Positions 55,740 to 63,871 are shown, counted from the stretch's first letter. The stretch is 64,000 nucleotides of DNA from an uncultured Clostridia bacterium (GCA_910587735.1 CAJUNT010000011.1:19568-83567); one strand, 5' to 3'. Notes: generated by a model from the letters alone, not told the origin. Translations and numbers: made by a program.

Positions 55740-56970
55740 TGTTTTGTTTTGCAGAACAAATAATGATATGGTACATTGTTTTAAAATCAATGTTGTTTTG
55801 TTCTGCTAACTCCTTTACACTTTGATATTCTGGATAATAAAATATAGAGTGTTCATATACTGCTTTTTTGACAAGTGCATCACCATATTCCGTATGTACT
55901 TTTTTAATTTCTCTTTTTAATGTGGTACGCTGTACTGCATGACGACGTATTCCTATAGTTGTAGTGTTGCAAAAAAGTATTTTTTCCATTTCTGCAATTT
56001 GATTTTGACAGCATAAAACAGTAATACAATAAGCAGGACGATTTTTTTTCATGTAAATAGGTGTAAAAAAGGCATCTCTTGCACCAGCATCAAATAATTT
56101 TTGTAAAACAAATCCCATGTTTTCACCAGTACAATCATCAATATTTGTTTCTAAACACCATATGTTATCGCTATCATTTGAGGTATCTTCTATTAAAAAA
56201 CCACGTAATATATTTGCATGAGGCAAGTCTTTTTTTCCTGCACCAATACCAGATTTGATAATGATATATTGTTCAGGTAATGCTTTTTTTGTATAAAATG
56301 CAGCAGCAATAGCTATGCCAGTAGGCGTTACTAATTCTGTATTTATTTCTGTTAATTTTAAAGGTAAATTATATTTTTCAGCAATATTGACAACCGCTGG
56401 AACAGGTACAGGTAATGTACCATGCTGACAATGTACGTGTCCTATACCTTCATATATAGGGGAAAATACAAATTCTTCTATATCTAAATTATCAATGCAA
56501 ATGGCTGTTGCTGTAATATCTATAATGGAATCAATCGCACCAACTTCGTGAAAATGTACTTTTTCAATAGGTATATTGTGTGCTTTAGATTCTGATACTG
56601 CTACAATATGAAATATTTTTTTTGAAATTGCTTTTGCATTATCTGTTATAGCACTATTATCAATAATGGTATTGATATCTTGTATTGTTCTGTGTTGATG
56701 ATGTTCATGATGGTGGTGTTCGTGATGGTGATTATTGTGATACTGTTTGTGTTCATGAGTATGCTCATGCTCTAATATCACATTAAAATCACATGAAGAA
56801 ATACCGCATTTTTGTGTACGACTGATTTCTATGCTATAACCTTCTAAATTAAGGCTTTTTAAACCTTCTCGTAATACTGTTTCATCAGCACCTAAATCTA
56901 ATAAACAGGCGACAGTCATGTCGCCACTGATACCAGAAAGACATTGAAAGTATAGTATGGGAGATGGCAT
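55732..56970 (-). CDS. larC: Nickel-pincer cofactor nickel insertase LarC
   Basis: A 412-residue CTP-dependent cyclometallase that inserts nickel into the pincer nucleotide. It has LYFQCLSGISGDMTVACLLDLG at the start (seen as SGISGDM), HFHEVGAIDSIID (about 140-152), ETNIDDCTGENMGF and DAGARDAFFTPIYMKKNRPA. A histidine-rich stretch (about residues 70-92) is a likely nickel store. In Lactobacillus the gene is split and needs a frameshift; here it is one frame. GTG at 56979 is in frame, but AAAGGAG fits the ATG at 56970. Confidence 0.92.
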   Translation of the reverse strand: MPSPILYFQCLSGISGDMTVACLLDLGADETVLREGLKSLNLEGYSIEISRTQKCGISSCDFNVILEHEHTHEHKQYHNNHHHEHHHHEHHQHRTIQDINTIIDNSAITDNAKAISKKIFHIVAVSESKAHNIPIEKVHFHEVGAIDSIIDITATAICIDNLDIEEFVFSPIYEGIGHVHCQHGTLPVPVPAVVNIAEKYNLPLKLTEINTELVTPTGIAIAAAFYTKKALPEQYIIIKSGIGAGKKDLPHANILRGFLIEDTSNDSDNIWCLETNIDDCTGENMGFVLQKLFDAGARDAFFTPIYMKKNRPAYCITVLCCQNQIAEMEKILFCNTTTIGIRRHAVQRTTLKREIKKVHTEYGDALVKKAVYEHSIFYYPEYQSVKELAEQNNIDFKTMYHIIICSAKQNNV

Positions 56971-57026
56971 ATATAACACTCCTTTTTCATTTGTTTCATA
57001 TTTAAAATAAAAAAATAATTTATAAA

Positions 57027-57063
57027 ATTATTCAACGAAAAATAGATATTTCCGTTGAATAAT
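57027..57063 (-). terminator. Terminator downstream of the DUF362 gene
   Basis: Perfect 11-bp arms ATTATTCAACG and CGTTGAATAAT, then a T-rich stretch on the minus strand. It separates the DUF362 gene from larC. Confidence 0.8.
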
Positions 57064-57070
57064 GTGTGTA

Positions 57071-58186
57071 TTAAATTTCTATCAATTCATAGCTTTGTGT
57101 ACCTATACCGATTTTTTCAGCGTGTTCTACACAGGATTTCCAATTTGTATCTGGAGAAACTAAATTAAAATAATCATCATTGTCGTGATGATGTTCTGCC
57201 ATATGTTCTTCTAATATACTATTAGCAATAACAGGCTGTTTATTTACAGCATCTGCACAAGCAACATCTAACGCTACAGGGTCAAAAGAAGCAAACATTC
57301 CTACATCTGGAACAATAGCAACATCATTTTCAGCATGACAGTCACAGAATGGTGAAACATCCATAACAAGACTAATATGAAAATGTGGTCTGTCTTTTAA
57401 TACAGCAAGTGAATATTCTGCCATTTTTCTATTCATGATGTCTACAGCTTCATCATTTACAGCAAATACAGCATCATGAGGACAGATACCAATACATCTG
57501 CCACAACCTACACATTTATCATGATTGATAGATGCCTTTTTATCTGTAATAGTTATGGCACTATGCGCACAAATTTTTTGACACATACCACAACCTACAC
57601 ATTTTCTTTCTTTTACACGAGGTTTACCAGCATTATGCATTTCCATTTTACCTGCACGAGAACCACAACCCATACCGATATTTTTTAATGCACCTCCAAA
57701 ACCTGCCATTTCGTGTCCTTTGAAATGGTTTAATGATATAATAATATCAGCGTCCATAACAGCACGTCCGATTTTTGCTTCTTTGACATATTCGCCATTA
57801 ATTGGTACAAGTGCCTCATCTGTACCTTTTAAGCCATCTCCTATAATAACATGACAGCCTGTTGAAAAAGGAGAAAATCCATTCAAATAAGCAGAATCAA
57901 TATGGTCAAGTGCATTTTTTCTTCCGCCTACATATAATGTGTTGCAATCTGTTAAAAATGGCTTTCCGCCTAATTCTTTTATGATATCTACAACAGTTTT
58001 GGCATAGTTTGGACGTAAATAAGCTAAATTTCCTGGCTCTCCAAAATGAATTTTAATAGCAACGTATTTTTTATCAAAATCAATATTGCTAATACCTGCT
58101 GTTTTAATAAGACGAGTAAGTTTTTGCTGTATATTCATACCTGGTTTTGCCCTGAAATTACTAAAATATACTTTTGATTTTTCCAT
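57071..58186 (-). CDS. DUF362 protein with two 4Fe-4S ferredoxin motifs
   Basis: A 371-residue protein: DUF362 halves around an inserted 2x4Fe-4S ferredoxin domain with CVGCGMCQKICAHS (about 190-203) and CVGCGRCIGICPHD (about 219-232). Conserved features include VAIKIHFGEPGN (about 40-51) and HFKGHEMAGFGGALKNIGMG. It is a predicted soluble iron-sulfur protein whose reaction is unknown. A longer frame reaches 58261, but AGGAGG lies eight bases before the ATG at 58186. The promoter carries an inverted repeat, so it is likely regulated. Confidence 0.84.
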   Translation of the reverse strand: MEKSKVYFSNFRAKPGMNIQQKLTRLIKTAGISNIDFDKKYVAIKIHFGEPGNLAYLRPNYAKTVVDIIKELGGKPFLTDCNTLYVGGRKNALDHIDSAYLNGFSPFSTGCHVIIGDGLKGTDEALVPINGEYVKEAKIGRAVMDADIIISLNHFKGHEMAGFGGALKNIGMGCGSRAGKMEMHNAGKPRVKERKCVGCGMCQKICAHSAITITDKKASINHDKCVGCGRCIGICPHDAVFAVNDEAVDIMNRKMAEYSLAVLKDRPHFHISLVMDVSPFCDCHAENDVAIVPDVGMFASFDPVALDVACADAVNKQPVIANSILEEHMAEHHHDNDDYFNLVSPDTNWKSCVEHAEKIGIGTQSYELIEI

Positions 58187-58215
58187 AAATAACCTCCTAA
58201 TTTTTATCAAATAAC

Positions 58216-58239
58216 ATACAATATATGTTAATATTGTAT
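58216..58239. repeat. Inverted repeat in the DUF362 promoter, operator candidate
   Basis: ATACAATAT and its exact reverse complement ATATTGTAT are separated by six bases. The element covers the -10 box and most of the spacer of the minus-strand promoter, as repressor operators do. Confidence 0.55.
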
Positions 58240-58248
58240 CAATATCAA
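58220..58248 (-). promoter_or_regulatory. Promoter of the DUF362 gene
   Basis: On the minus strand TTGATA and TATATT are separated by 17 bases, about 34 bases upstream of the start codon. Confidence 0.6.
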
Positions 58249-58291
58249 AACAAAATAGCAATACGAAAATTTATATATTATTTTCAGATAA

Positions 58292-58317
58292 AAACAACCC
58301 ATATATATGGGTTGTTT
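58292..58317 (-). terminator. Rho-independent terminator of tyrS
   Basis: AAACAACCCATA and TATGGGTTGTTT form a near-perfect stem followed by a T run on the minus strand, about 60 bases past the tyrS stop. Confidence 0.82.
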
Positions 58318-58377
58318 CGCTTGTTAAAAGTTTGTTTGTAGTTGAGAAAATAAATTTTTCATTGTTACATTTTATAA

Positions 58378-59604
58378 TTAAAATATCACAATGTTGTGGA
58401 ATCCTTTTTTCCCTTTTTGTATTAACAATTCATTATTTGTAAAATCAGCAATGCTTATTTTATGCTCTATATTATCAATTTTTTTATCTGCAACTTTAAT
58501 ACCACCTTGCTGTACCAATCGACGTGCCTCTGAACGAGATGGCACAATACCTGCTGTTGTTAAAAGTGTAATAATATCAATACCGTCCACAAATTCTGCT
58601 GTTGCCATTTCTGTGGTAGGAACAGAGCCCCCTGCTGTACCTTTTCCAAAGAGAGATTTTGCTGCCTCTTGTGCTTTAAGTGCCTCTTGTTCATTATGAA
58701 CAATTTTTGTTAATTCAAATGCAAGCACTTCTTTTGCTTTATTGATTTCACTGTCTTTTAATGCAGAAAGGCGATTTACTTCTTCCATAGGTAAAAATGT
58801 TAAAAGAGAAAGACATTTTTTAACATCTTTATCTCCTACATTTCTCCAGTATTGATAAAATTCATAAGGAGATGTTTTTGTAGGGTCTAACCATACAGCA
58901 CCATTTTCTGTTTTACCCATTTTTTTACCTTCGCTATTTGTTAAAAGTGAAAATGTCATACCATATGCAGGTTTGCTTTCTTTTCTACGAATTAAATCTA
59001 CACCAGCAATAATATTTGACCATTGGTCATTGCCACCTAACTGCATAACACAATTATAACGTTTATTTAATTCTAAGAAGTCATATGCTTGCATAATCAT
59101 ATAGTTAAATTCTAAAAAGGAAAGTCCTTTTTCCATTCTTGTTTTGAAACATTCTGCTGTAAGCATTTTATTGACAGAAAAACTAACACCGATTTCTCTT
59201 AAAAATTCAATATAATTCAAGTTTCTTAACCAATCTGCATTGTTTACAATAAGTGCTTTATCATCGCTAAAATCAATAAAATGAGAAAGCTGTTTTTTAA
59301 AACAATTTACATTATGGTCAATTTCTTCTATTGTCATCATACGACGCATATCTGTTTTACCAGTAGGGTCGCCTATCATACCAGTACCGCCACCCATAAG
59401 GCATATTGGTCTGTGTCCACATCTTTGCATATGTGCCATAGCCATTACAGTTAAAAAGTGTCCTACATGAAGGCTATCGGCTGTAGGGTCAAAACCTATA
59501 TAAAATGTAACAGGTTCACCTTTTGAGAATAACTCTTTGATTTCATCTTCATGTGTCATTTGTTCAATAAATCCTCTTTCTTTTAATACATCATAAGCAT
59601 TCAT
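58378..59604 (-). CDS. tyrS: Tyrosyl-tRNA synthetase
   Basis: A 408-residue class I synthetase. HIGH is HVGH (SLHVGHFLTV), KMSKS is KMGKT (GKKMGKTENG), and GGNDQWSNI is the tyrosine-site motif. A C-terminal S4 RNA-binding domain (about 345-405: PSRSEARRLVQQGGIKV) is present. Length is normal for the bacterial TyrS. ATG at 59604 follows a weak GAGTAAT site. Its leader is a T-box. Confidence 0.97.
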   Translation of the reverse strand: MNAYDVLKERGFIEQMTHEDEIKELFSKGEPVTFYIGFDPTADSLHVGHFLTVMAMAHMQRCGHRPICLMGGGTGMIGDPTGKTDMRRMMTIEEIDHNVNCFKKQLSHFIDFSDDKALIVNNADWLRNLNYIEFLREIGVSFSVNKMLTAECFKTRMEKGLSFLEFNYMIMQAYDFLELNKRYNCVMQLGGNDQWSNIIAGVDLIRRKESKPAYGMTFSLLTNSEGKKMGKTENGAVWLDPTKTSPYEFYQYWRNVGDKDVKKCLSLLTFLPMEEVNRLSALKDSEINKAKEVLAFELTKIVHNEQEALKAQEAAKSLFGKGTAGGSVPTTEMATAEFVDGIDIITLLTTAGIVPSRSEARRLVQQGGIKVADKKIDNIEHKISIADFTNNELLIQKGKKGFHNIVIF

Positions 59605-59659
59605 AATATTACTCCTTTACTTTTTTATATTGTTTTGATATCGCATAGTATTAGATACA

Positions 59660-59930
59660 GACAATAAAAAAGCCTCGCCCGAAAGGACGAGGAAACCCGT
59701 GGTACCACCTTAATTTATGTCTATCAACACCTTTTTGCTATAATAACGAATAGCCACCGTTCTGCCTTTATCTAAAAATATATAAAAAATATATAAAAGA
59801 CTCTTGCAGAAAGCTCATGAGTCGTAATTTACAAAATACTGTACTGCCGTCTTTTCACCAAACAGACTGCTCTCTGAAATTGTAACCAGCTTTGCCCATA
59901 TCTCAATCACTGCATATATCAATCTACTTT
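59660..59930 (-). ncRNA. T-box leader of tyrS (tyrosine specifier UAC)
   Basis: On the minus strand the T-box core AAGGTGGTACCACG is at 59698-59711, followed by the terminator CCTCG/CGAGG stem (59673-59692) and a T-run. In Stem I the codon TAC (59824-59826) is followed by GACTCAT then GAGC, matching the layout in the valS leader, so the specifier is UAC (Tyr). Uncharged tRNA-Tyr should favour antitermination and tyrS transcription. Confidence 0.92.
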
Positions 59931-59936
59931 TTTCAA

Positions 59937-59965
59937 ATGGTATCATAGTATTGTAATAAAGTCAA
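59937..59965 (-). promoter_or_regulatory. Promoter of the tyrS T-box transcript
   Basis: On the minus strand TTGACT and TACCAT with a 17-base spacer; transcription should start near 59930. Confidence 0.75.
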
Positions 59966-59980
59966 GTAAAATATAAAATA

Positions 59981-60188
59981 GGGAGTGGCTAAACAAGAAT
60001 TTAAAACATTGAGAGTGTTGCTCTCAAACTCTCACTCGCTTCCCCCAAGCAAGGCAAAACTTTTATGGAAAACTTCGTTTTCCTGATAACAAACAGAAAT
60101 AAAAAATGATTTTTAAAACGACTTTTTTTGGACATTTCCATAAAATATAAAAAAATTAAAAAAATCTTAAAGAAATTGATATGGAAAT
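59981..60188. repeat. Structured intergenic stretch with several inverted repeats
   Basis: This stretch has less A/T than its flanks and holds hairpins TGAGAG/CTCTCA (60010-60026) and GGAAAAC/GTTTTCC (60067-60083). Longer-range pairs are TTTTATGGAAA (60061-60071) with TTTCCATAAAA (60136-60146), and ATTTCCATA (60134-60142) with TATGGAAAT (60180-60188). There is no ribosome site or gene. It may be a copy of a dispersed repeat or the untranslated leader of the lipoprotein gene; I cannot decide from one copy. Confidence 0.4.
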
Positions 60189-60273
60189 ATTAAAAAAACG
60201 CTTTATAATAGTATATGTTTGAAACAGTTTTTTGGCTTATGAACAATAGCAAATGAAGGGAGTTTATAATTTT

Positions 60274-60834
60274 ATGAGAAAAATTTTGTTATTATTGACA
60301 TCTATAATGATGACATTGGGTATTGTAGCGTGTGGTGAAGGAAATGGAGAAAAAAATACAAATACTCCAGAAGCAGCTGTAATAGGTTTTTTAGATGCTG
60401 TAAAACAAGGTGACCAAGCGAAAGTAAATGAATATGTAGAAAAAGATGATAATATGTATTCAGAAGATATTGCAGAAGATAATGAACAAATAAAAATGAT
60501 GCTTGAAAATGTTACATATAATGTGAAGTCAGTAAATGCTGATACAGAAGGTATCTCTATTGTAACAGTGGACATTACAAATGTGGATATGAGTGCAGTA
60601 TTCCAAACATATATGCAGAATGCTTTGGAAGCAGCAACAGATAATCCAAATATGACTGAGGAAGAAGCGATAGCAATTCTTCAACAGTCAATTACAGAAA
60701 ATAAAGAAAATACTATTACAAAAACAGTGGATTTAGAAGCAACACAGTCAGAAGAAGGTAAATGGAAAATAAAAACAACAGATGAATTGGCTTCAATATT
60801 ATCAGGTGGTTTGGCAGAAGAAGCTTTTCAATAA
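60274..60834 (+). CDS. Small lipoprotein of unknown function (DUF4878/DUF5105-like)
   Basis: A 186-residue lipoprotein: signal peptide with lipobox GIVACG (Cys about residue 20), an acidic linker, then a domain of about 120 residues. The PEAAVIGFLDAVKQGDQAKVNEYV segment (about 31-54) is the start common to DUF4878/DUF5105-type NTF2-like lipoproteins. It would be anchored outside the membrane. An ATG at 60253 is in frame, but AAGGGAG lies after it and serves the ATG at 60274, giving a normal signal peptide. A decayed paralog lies 300 bases downstream. Confidence 0.68.
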   Translation: MRKILLLLTSIMMTLGIVACGEGNGEKNTNTPEAAVIGFLDAVKQGDQAKVNEYVEKDDNMYSEDIAEDNEQIKMMLENVTYNVKSVNADTEGISIVTVDITNVDMSAVFQTYMQNALEAATDNPNMTEEEAIAILQQSITENKENTITKTVDLEATQSEEGKWKIKTTDELASILSGGLAEEAFQ

Positions 60835-60882
60835 TATAGTATAGTAAGTCCAAAACAGTTTTAAACAAATATAGAAAATAAA

Positions 60883-60917
60883 AAAAGAAGTCGATTATTT
60901 ATAAAACGACTTCTTTT
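60883..60917 (+). terminator. Rho-independent terminator after the lipoprotein gene
   Basis: AAAAGAAGTCG and CGACTTCTTTT arms with a 13-base loop, about 50 bases past the stop. Confidence 0.8.
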
Positions 60918-60924
60918 ATGATGT

Positions 60925-61134
60925 TCTGACACTCCCTCCCATGTCTAAAGATAAGAGGTTCTTAATTATATAAACTTCTAAATATACTCGAAAGCATATA
61001 AAACTAATCTATTTTATTAAAACTTCCACTATCAAAGATACCCTTGTATCCATTAGCGATAGTATAAGACTCGTGTCAAAACCTTTTATTTTCATGGTTT
61101 CATTATAACATTTCTTGTTCATAAAAGCATTTAA
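60925..61134 (-). mobile_element. Remnant resembling an internally deleted IS200/IS605-family element
   Basis: No transposase gene remains. Read on the minus strand, the last part (60925-60965) contains AAGAACCTCTTATCTTTAGA then CATGGGAGGGAGTGTCA. From memory this resembles right ends of clostridial IS200/IS605 elements. Inside is a nested hairpin ACTATC/GATAGT (61028-61033 with 61058-61063) around GATAC/GTATC. Next to the other end the minus strand reads TTAC, a known IS605-type target. The decayed lipoprotein paralog begins directly at that end. Ends are approximate. Confidence 0.45.
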
Positions 61135-61137
61135 CTT

Positions 61138-61398
61138 GTAAGTTTAGATACTTCTGAAGAAGGCAACGAAGGAAAAGCAACTATAGGAGTCGAAATTACA
61201 AATATAGATATCAATACAGCATTGCAGAATTATCAGCAAACTGTTGGAGAAAAAACAGATATAACATTAAAGAAGAAATTATTGCATTTATATAAAGAAG
61301 CGATTGCTCAAAACAAAGATACTACTATTATAAAAAAGTAGATAGTAGATATTGATGTAATATAGGTGGATGAGCAATGAAAAGTGCAAACAACATAA
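61138..61398 (+). pseudogene. Decayed paralog of the upstream lipoprotein, N-terminus missing
   Basis: From 61138 the frame reads like the second half of the lipoprotein at 60274: GVEITNIDINTALQNY against TVDITNVDMSAVFQTY, then EAIAQNKDTTIIKK against QSITENKENTITKT. It then meets TAG at 61339, and continues to match as VDIDVI, TAG, VDEQ, TGA, KVQTT, with TGA where the paralog has Trp. There is no start codon or ribosome site. The N-terminal half is gone, at the place where the transposon-like remnant lies. Confidence 0.78.
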
Positions 61399-61497
61399 GG
61401 AATTAATATTTACTTTGATAGGAGGATTTATAGGTGGTGATATTTCGATTGACCATTAAGTATTTGAAGTAAATTAAAATAAAAATGATATCTAAAA

Positions 61498-61537
61498 AAT
61501 AAGCGAGAAACTCAAAAAAGTTACTCGCTTATTTCTA
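61498..61537. terminator. Terminator between the pseudogene and pepT
   Basis: Perfect 10-bp arms AATAAGCGAG and CTCGCTTATT, with T-rich flanks in both directions. It serves pepT on the minus strand. Confidence 0.75.
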
Positions 61538-61541
61538 TATA

Positions 61542-62759
61542 TTATAAAAGTACAACAGCATTTTTGCAAATAGCAACAATCACTCTTACAGATTTTTCCA
61601 TAGATGAAATGGGTATATATTCATATGGTCCATGGAAATTGTGTCCACCTGTAAATAAATTAGGACAAGGAAGCCCCATAAAAGAAAGCCTTGCTCCATC
61701 TGTTCCACCTCTTATAGGCTGTATAATAGGAGTGACATTACACTCTATCATGGAATTCTTTGCAAGTTCTATAATATGTGGTTTATCTTGTATTTGACAA
61801 GCCATATTTTGATATTCATCATATATTGTTAAATAAATTCTATCATGATATTTTTCGTTTTTTTCTGCAATTAAATTTTCAATAAAGTGTTTTTTATTTT
61901 CAAATTCAGTTTTGTCAAAATCTCTTATAATATAAGAAAGCATAGCAGAACCTACATTGCTATTGCAGTAACACAAATGAAAAAATCCTTCGTAATTTTC
62001 TGTGTGAGAAGGCGTTTGTTCAGCAGGAAATGAAGATATAATTTCTGAAGCAATCAGTCCTGCATTTATCATGGCATTTTTTGCTGTTCCTGGATGAACG
62101 CTTTTTCCTTGTATTGTAATGTTGGCACGTGCAGCATTGAAATTTTCATATTCTAATTCTCCAACAGCACCACCATCTACTGTATAAGCAAAATCCGCAC
62201 CAAATGATGGTACATTAAATAATTCGGCACCTCTGCCAATTTCTTCATCAGGAGTAAAACGAATAGCAATTTTACCATGTTCTATTTCTGTATGATTTAT
62301 CATATATTCCATTGCTGTAAGTATTTCAGCAATACCTGCTTTATCATCTGCACCAAGCAGTGTAATACCATCAGAAGTAATAATATCCTCGCCTTTATAA
62401 TTGAGTAAAGAAGGAAATTCGGAAGGTGATATTGTAGTACCTCTTAATGTAATGTCTTCTCCATTATAATTTTTTGTAATTTGAGGAGAAACGTGTTCTC
62501 CAGAGGCATCAGGACTAGTGTCCATATGTGCAATAAAACCAATAACAGGTATCTCTTTTTGTGTTGTGGCAGGTAAATATGCCGTTACATAACCGTTTTC
62601 ATCTACGGAAACATCACTTAATCCAATTTGATTACATTCTTCTGCTAAAAAATGAGCAAAATTAAGTTGTCGCTGTGTACTGGGACAACTTTTGACAGAT
62701 TCATCTGATGTAGTATGATGTTTTACATATTCTAAAAATCTATCTGTAACAGTTTTCAA
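61542..62759 (-). CDS. pepT: Peptidase T (tripeptide aminopeptidase)
   Basis: A 405-residue M20 metallopeptidase that removes N-terminal residues from tripeptides in the cytoplasm. Zinc ligands and motifs: FIAHMDTSPDASG (H and D, about 75-87), GADDKAG (about 136-142), TPDEEIGRG (about 169-177), DGGAVGELEYENFNAA, and the late GGTDGARLSF with HNFHG. Length is normal. TAAGGAGATG lies before the ATG on the minus strand. Confidence 0.95.
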   Translation of the reverse strand: MKTVTDRFLEYVKHHTTSDESVKSCPSTQRQLNFAHFLAEECNQIGLSDVSVDENGYVTAYLPATTQKEIPVIGFIAHMDTSPDASGEHVSPQITKNYNGEDITLRGTTISPSEFPSLLNYKGEDIITSDGITLLGADDKAGIAEILTAMEYMINHTEIEHGKIAIRFTPDEEIGRGAELFNVPSFGADFAYTVDGGAVGELEYENFNAARANITIQGKSVHPGTAKNAMINAGLIASEIISSFPAEQTPSHTENYEGFFHLCYCNSNVGSAMLSYIIRDFDKTEFENKKHFIENLIAEKNEKYHDRIYLTIYDEYQNMACQIQDKPHIIELAKNSMIECNVTPIIQPIRGGTDGARLSFMGLPCPNLFTGGHNFHGPYEYIPISSMEKSVRVIVAICKNAVVLL

Positions 62760-62936
62760 AAAATCATCTCCTTATATTTACATTTTGTTTTTTAAATAAT
62801 GCTATTTTAACACGATATTTCATTTTTAACCATAACGAAAAAGGAAAAGATTGTTTTTAGTGAATTTTTATGGTAAAAATAACAAAATATGCTATGATTA
62901 TAGTATATAGTTTTATAATAAAGAAAGGTGTTTGTA

Positions 62937-63476
62937 ATGGTAACAGGTGCGATATTGTATAAAGGAGAACAAGGATATACTTATTTGAAAAAGATTTTTC
63001 AATTAATGAATCACTTTCAAAAAGATTATAATTGGTTAATAACAGATTGTGAGGCATGTCCTAAAAGAGGAGGACATTATGAACGAATCACACAGGGGAA
63101 AGGATATGCATGGATAAGCGGAGAAGAATTGGCAAATATTATAAAAAAAGATGATTTTCAATGGCATTTTGCTGTACTTTCTGGATTTGATAAATGTTTT
63201 GATAAGTCAGAAATATTAAAGTATGAATTTCCTTATGCAGATGGTTATGGAGGTTTTTGGCAAAAGGATATTTCAATACAACACCCTCTTGCTTGTATTG
63301 AAATTGTAGCATGAGATAGTGGACTTACATTAATAATAAGTAAAAAAAGTGAAATAGTAGAAAAATTTAGAGAAATGTTTCCTTTGAGTAAGGATTTAGC
63401 AGAATATAATAATGACATTGCATATGAAGATATAGAATATCAGCAATGGTTGTATGAAAATAGTTATAAAAAATAA
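62937..63476 (+). pseudogene. Protein of unknown function split by an in-frame TGA
   Basis: AAAGG lies eight bases before the ATG at 62937. The first 125 codons (MVTGAILYKGEQGYTYLKKIF onward) run to TGA at 63312-63314. The same frame then stays open for 53 more codons with normal composition, to TAA at 63474. Around the stop it reads CIEIVA-stop-DSGLTLIIS, where Trp (TGG) would fit. One base change may thus have cut a 179-residue gene, or the 125-residue product may be used. I do not recognise the family. It has no membrane segment; a DCEACPK stretch has two cysteines. Confidence 0.6.
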
Positions 63477-63502
63477 ATTTCAAAATATTGTATAAAAAAT
63501 GC

Positions 63503-63531
63503 TTGACAAGGATATAAAAATAGAGTATAGT
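63503..63531 (+). promoter_or_regulatory. Upstream promoter of the tRNA-Ser pair
   Basis: TTGACA and TATAGT with a 17-base spacer, about 140 bases before the first tRNA. Confidence 0.6.
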
Positions 63532-63596
63532 AATTGAGCTGTCAACTTTTGCTATTGTGGAATTTGGAAAATGATGAAAAATAAGTAAAAAAAGTG

Positions 63597-63625
63597 TTGA
63601 CAAATAAAATAAAATCATGTAAGAT
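63597..63625 (+). promoter_or_regulatory. Proximal promoter of the tRNA-Ser pair
   Basis: TTGACA and TAAGAT with a 17-base spacer, about 45 bases before tRNA-Ser(UGA). Confidence 0.65.
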
Positions 63626-63670
63626 ATAGAAGTTGATTGCTGAAGGGTAATCTATAAAAACATTCATTAT

Positions 63671-63759
63671 GGAGAGGTGTCCGAGTGGTTTAAGGAGCTG
63701 GTCTTGAAAACCAGTGACTCCGCAAGGGGCCGTGGGTTCGAATCCCACCCTCTCCGCCA
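63671..63759 (+). tRNA. tRNA-Ser, anticodon UGA
   Basis: A full class II tRNA: acceptor GGAGAGG/CCTCTCC, anticodon loop CTTGAAA on a CTGGT/ACCAG stem (anticodon TGA), a long variable arm, and GGTTCGAATCC in the T arm. CCA is encoded at 63757-63759. Confidence 0.97.
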
Positions 63760-63782
63760 TATCAATTTTGTGTAAAGCATTT

Positions 63783-63871
63783 GGAGAAGTACCCAAGTGG
63801 TTGAAGGGGCTCGCCTGGAAAGCGGGTAGGTCGTTAGTAGCGGCGCGTGGGTTCAAATCCCACCTTCTCCG
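63783..63871 (+). tRNA. tRNA-Ser, anticodon GGA
   Basis: Acceptor GGAGAAG/CTTCTCC, anticodon loop CTGGAAA on a CTCGC/GCGGG stem (anticodon GGA), a long variable arm, and GGTTCAAATCC in the T arm. The 3' CCA is not encoded; a T run follows directly and may act in termination. Confidence 0.96.

Noticed and set aside
56690..56770. Short repeats in larC looked like a small tandem-repeat or CRISPR-like array.
   Set aside because: They are CAT/CAC histidine codons of the histidine-rich stretch in LarC, without regular spacers.
61336..63314. TGA in place of expected Trp at two nearby sites suggested TGA might be read as Trp here.
   Set aside because: TGA is used as the stop of many intact genes, including spoVAA, murE and mrpC, with coupled ATGA or TGATG overlaps. 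Trp is otherwise TGG. Local gene decay explains both sites better.
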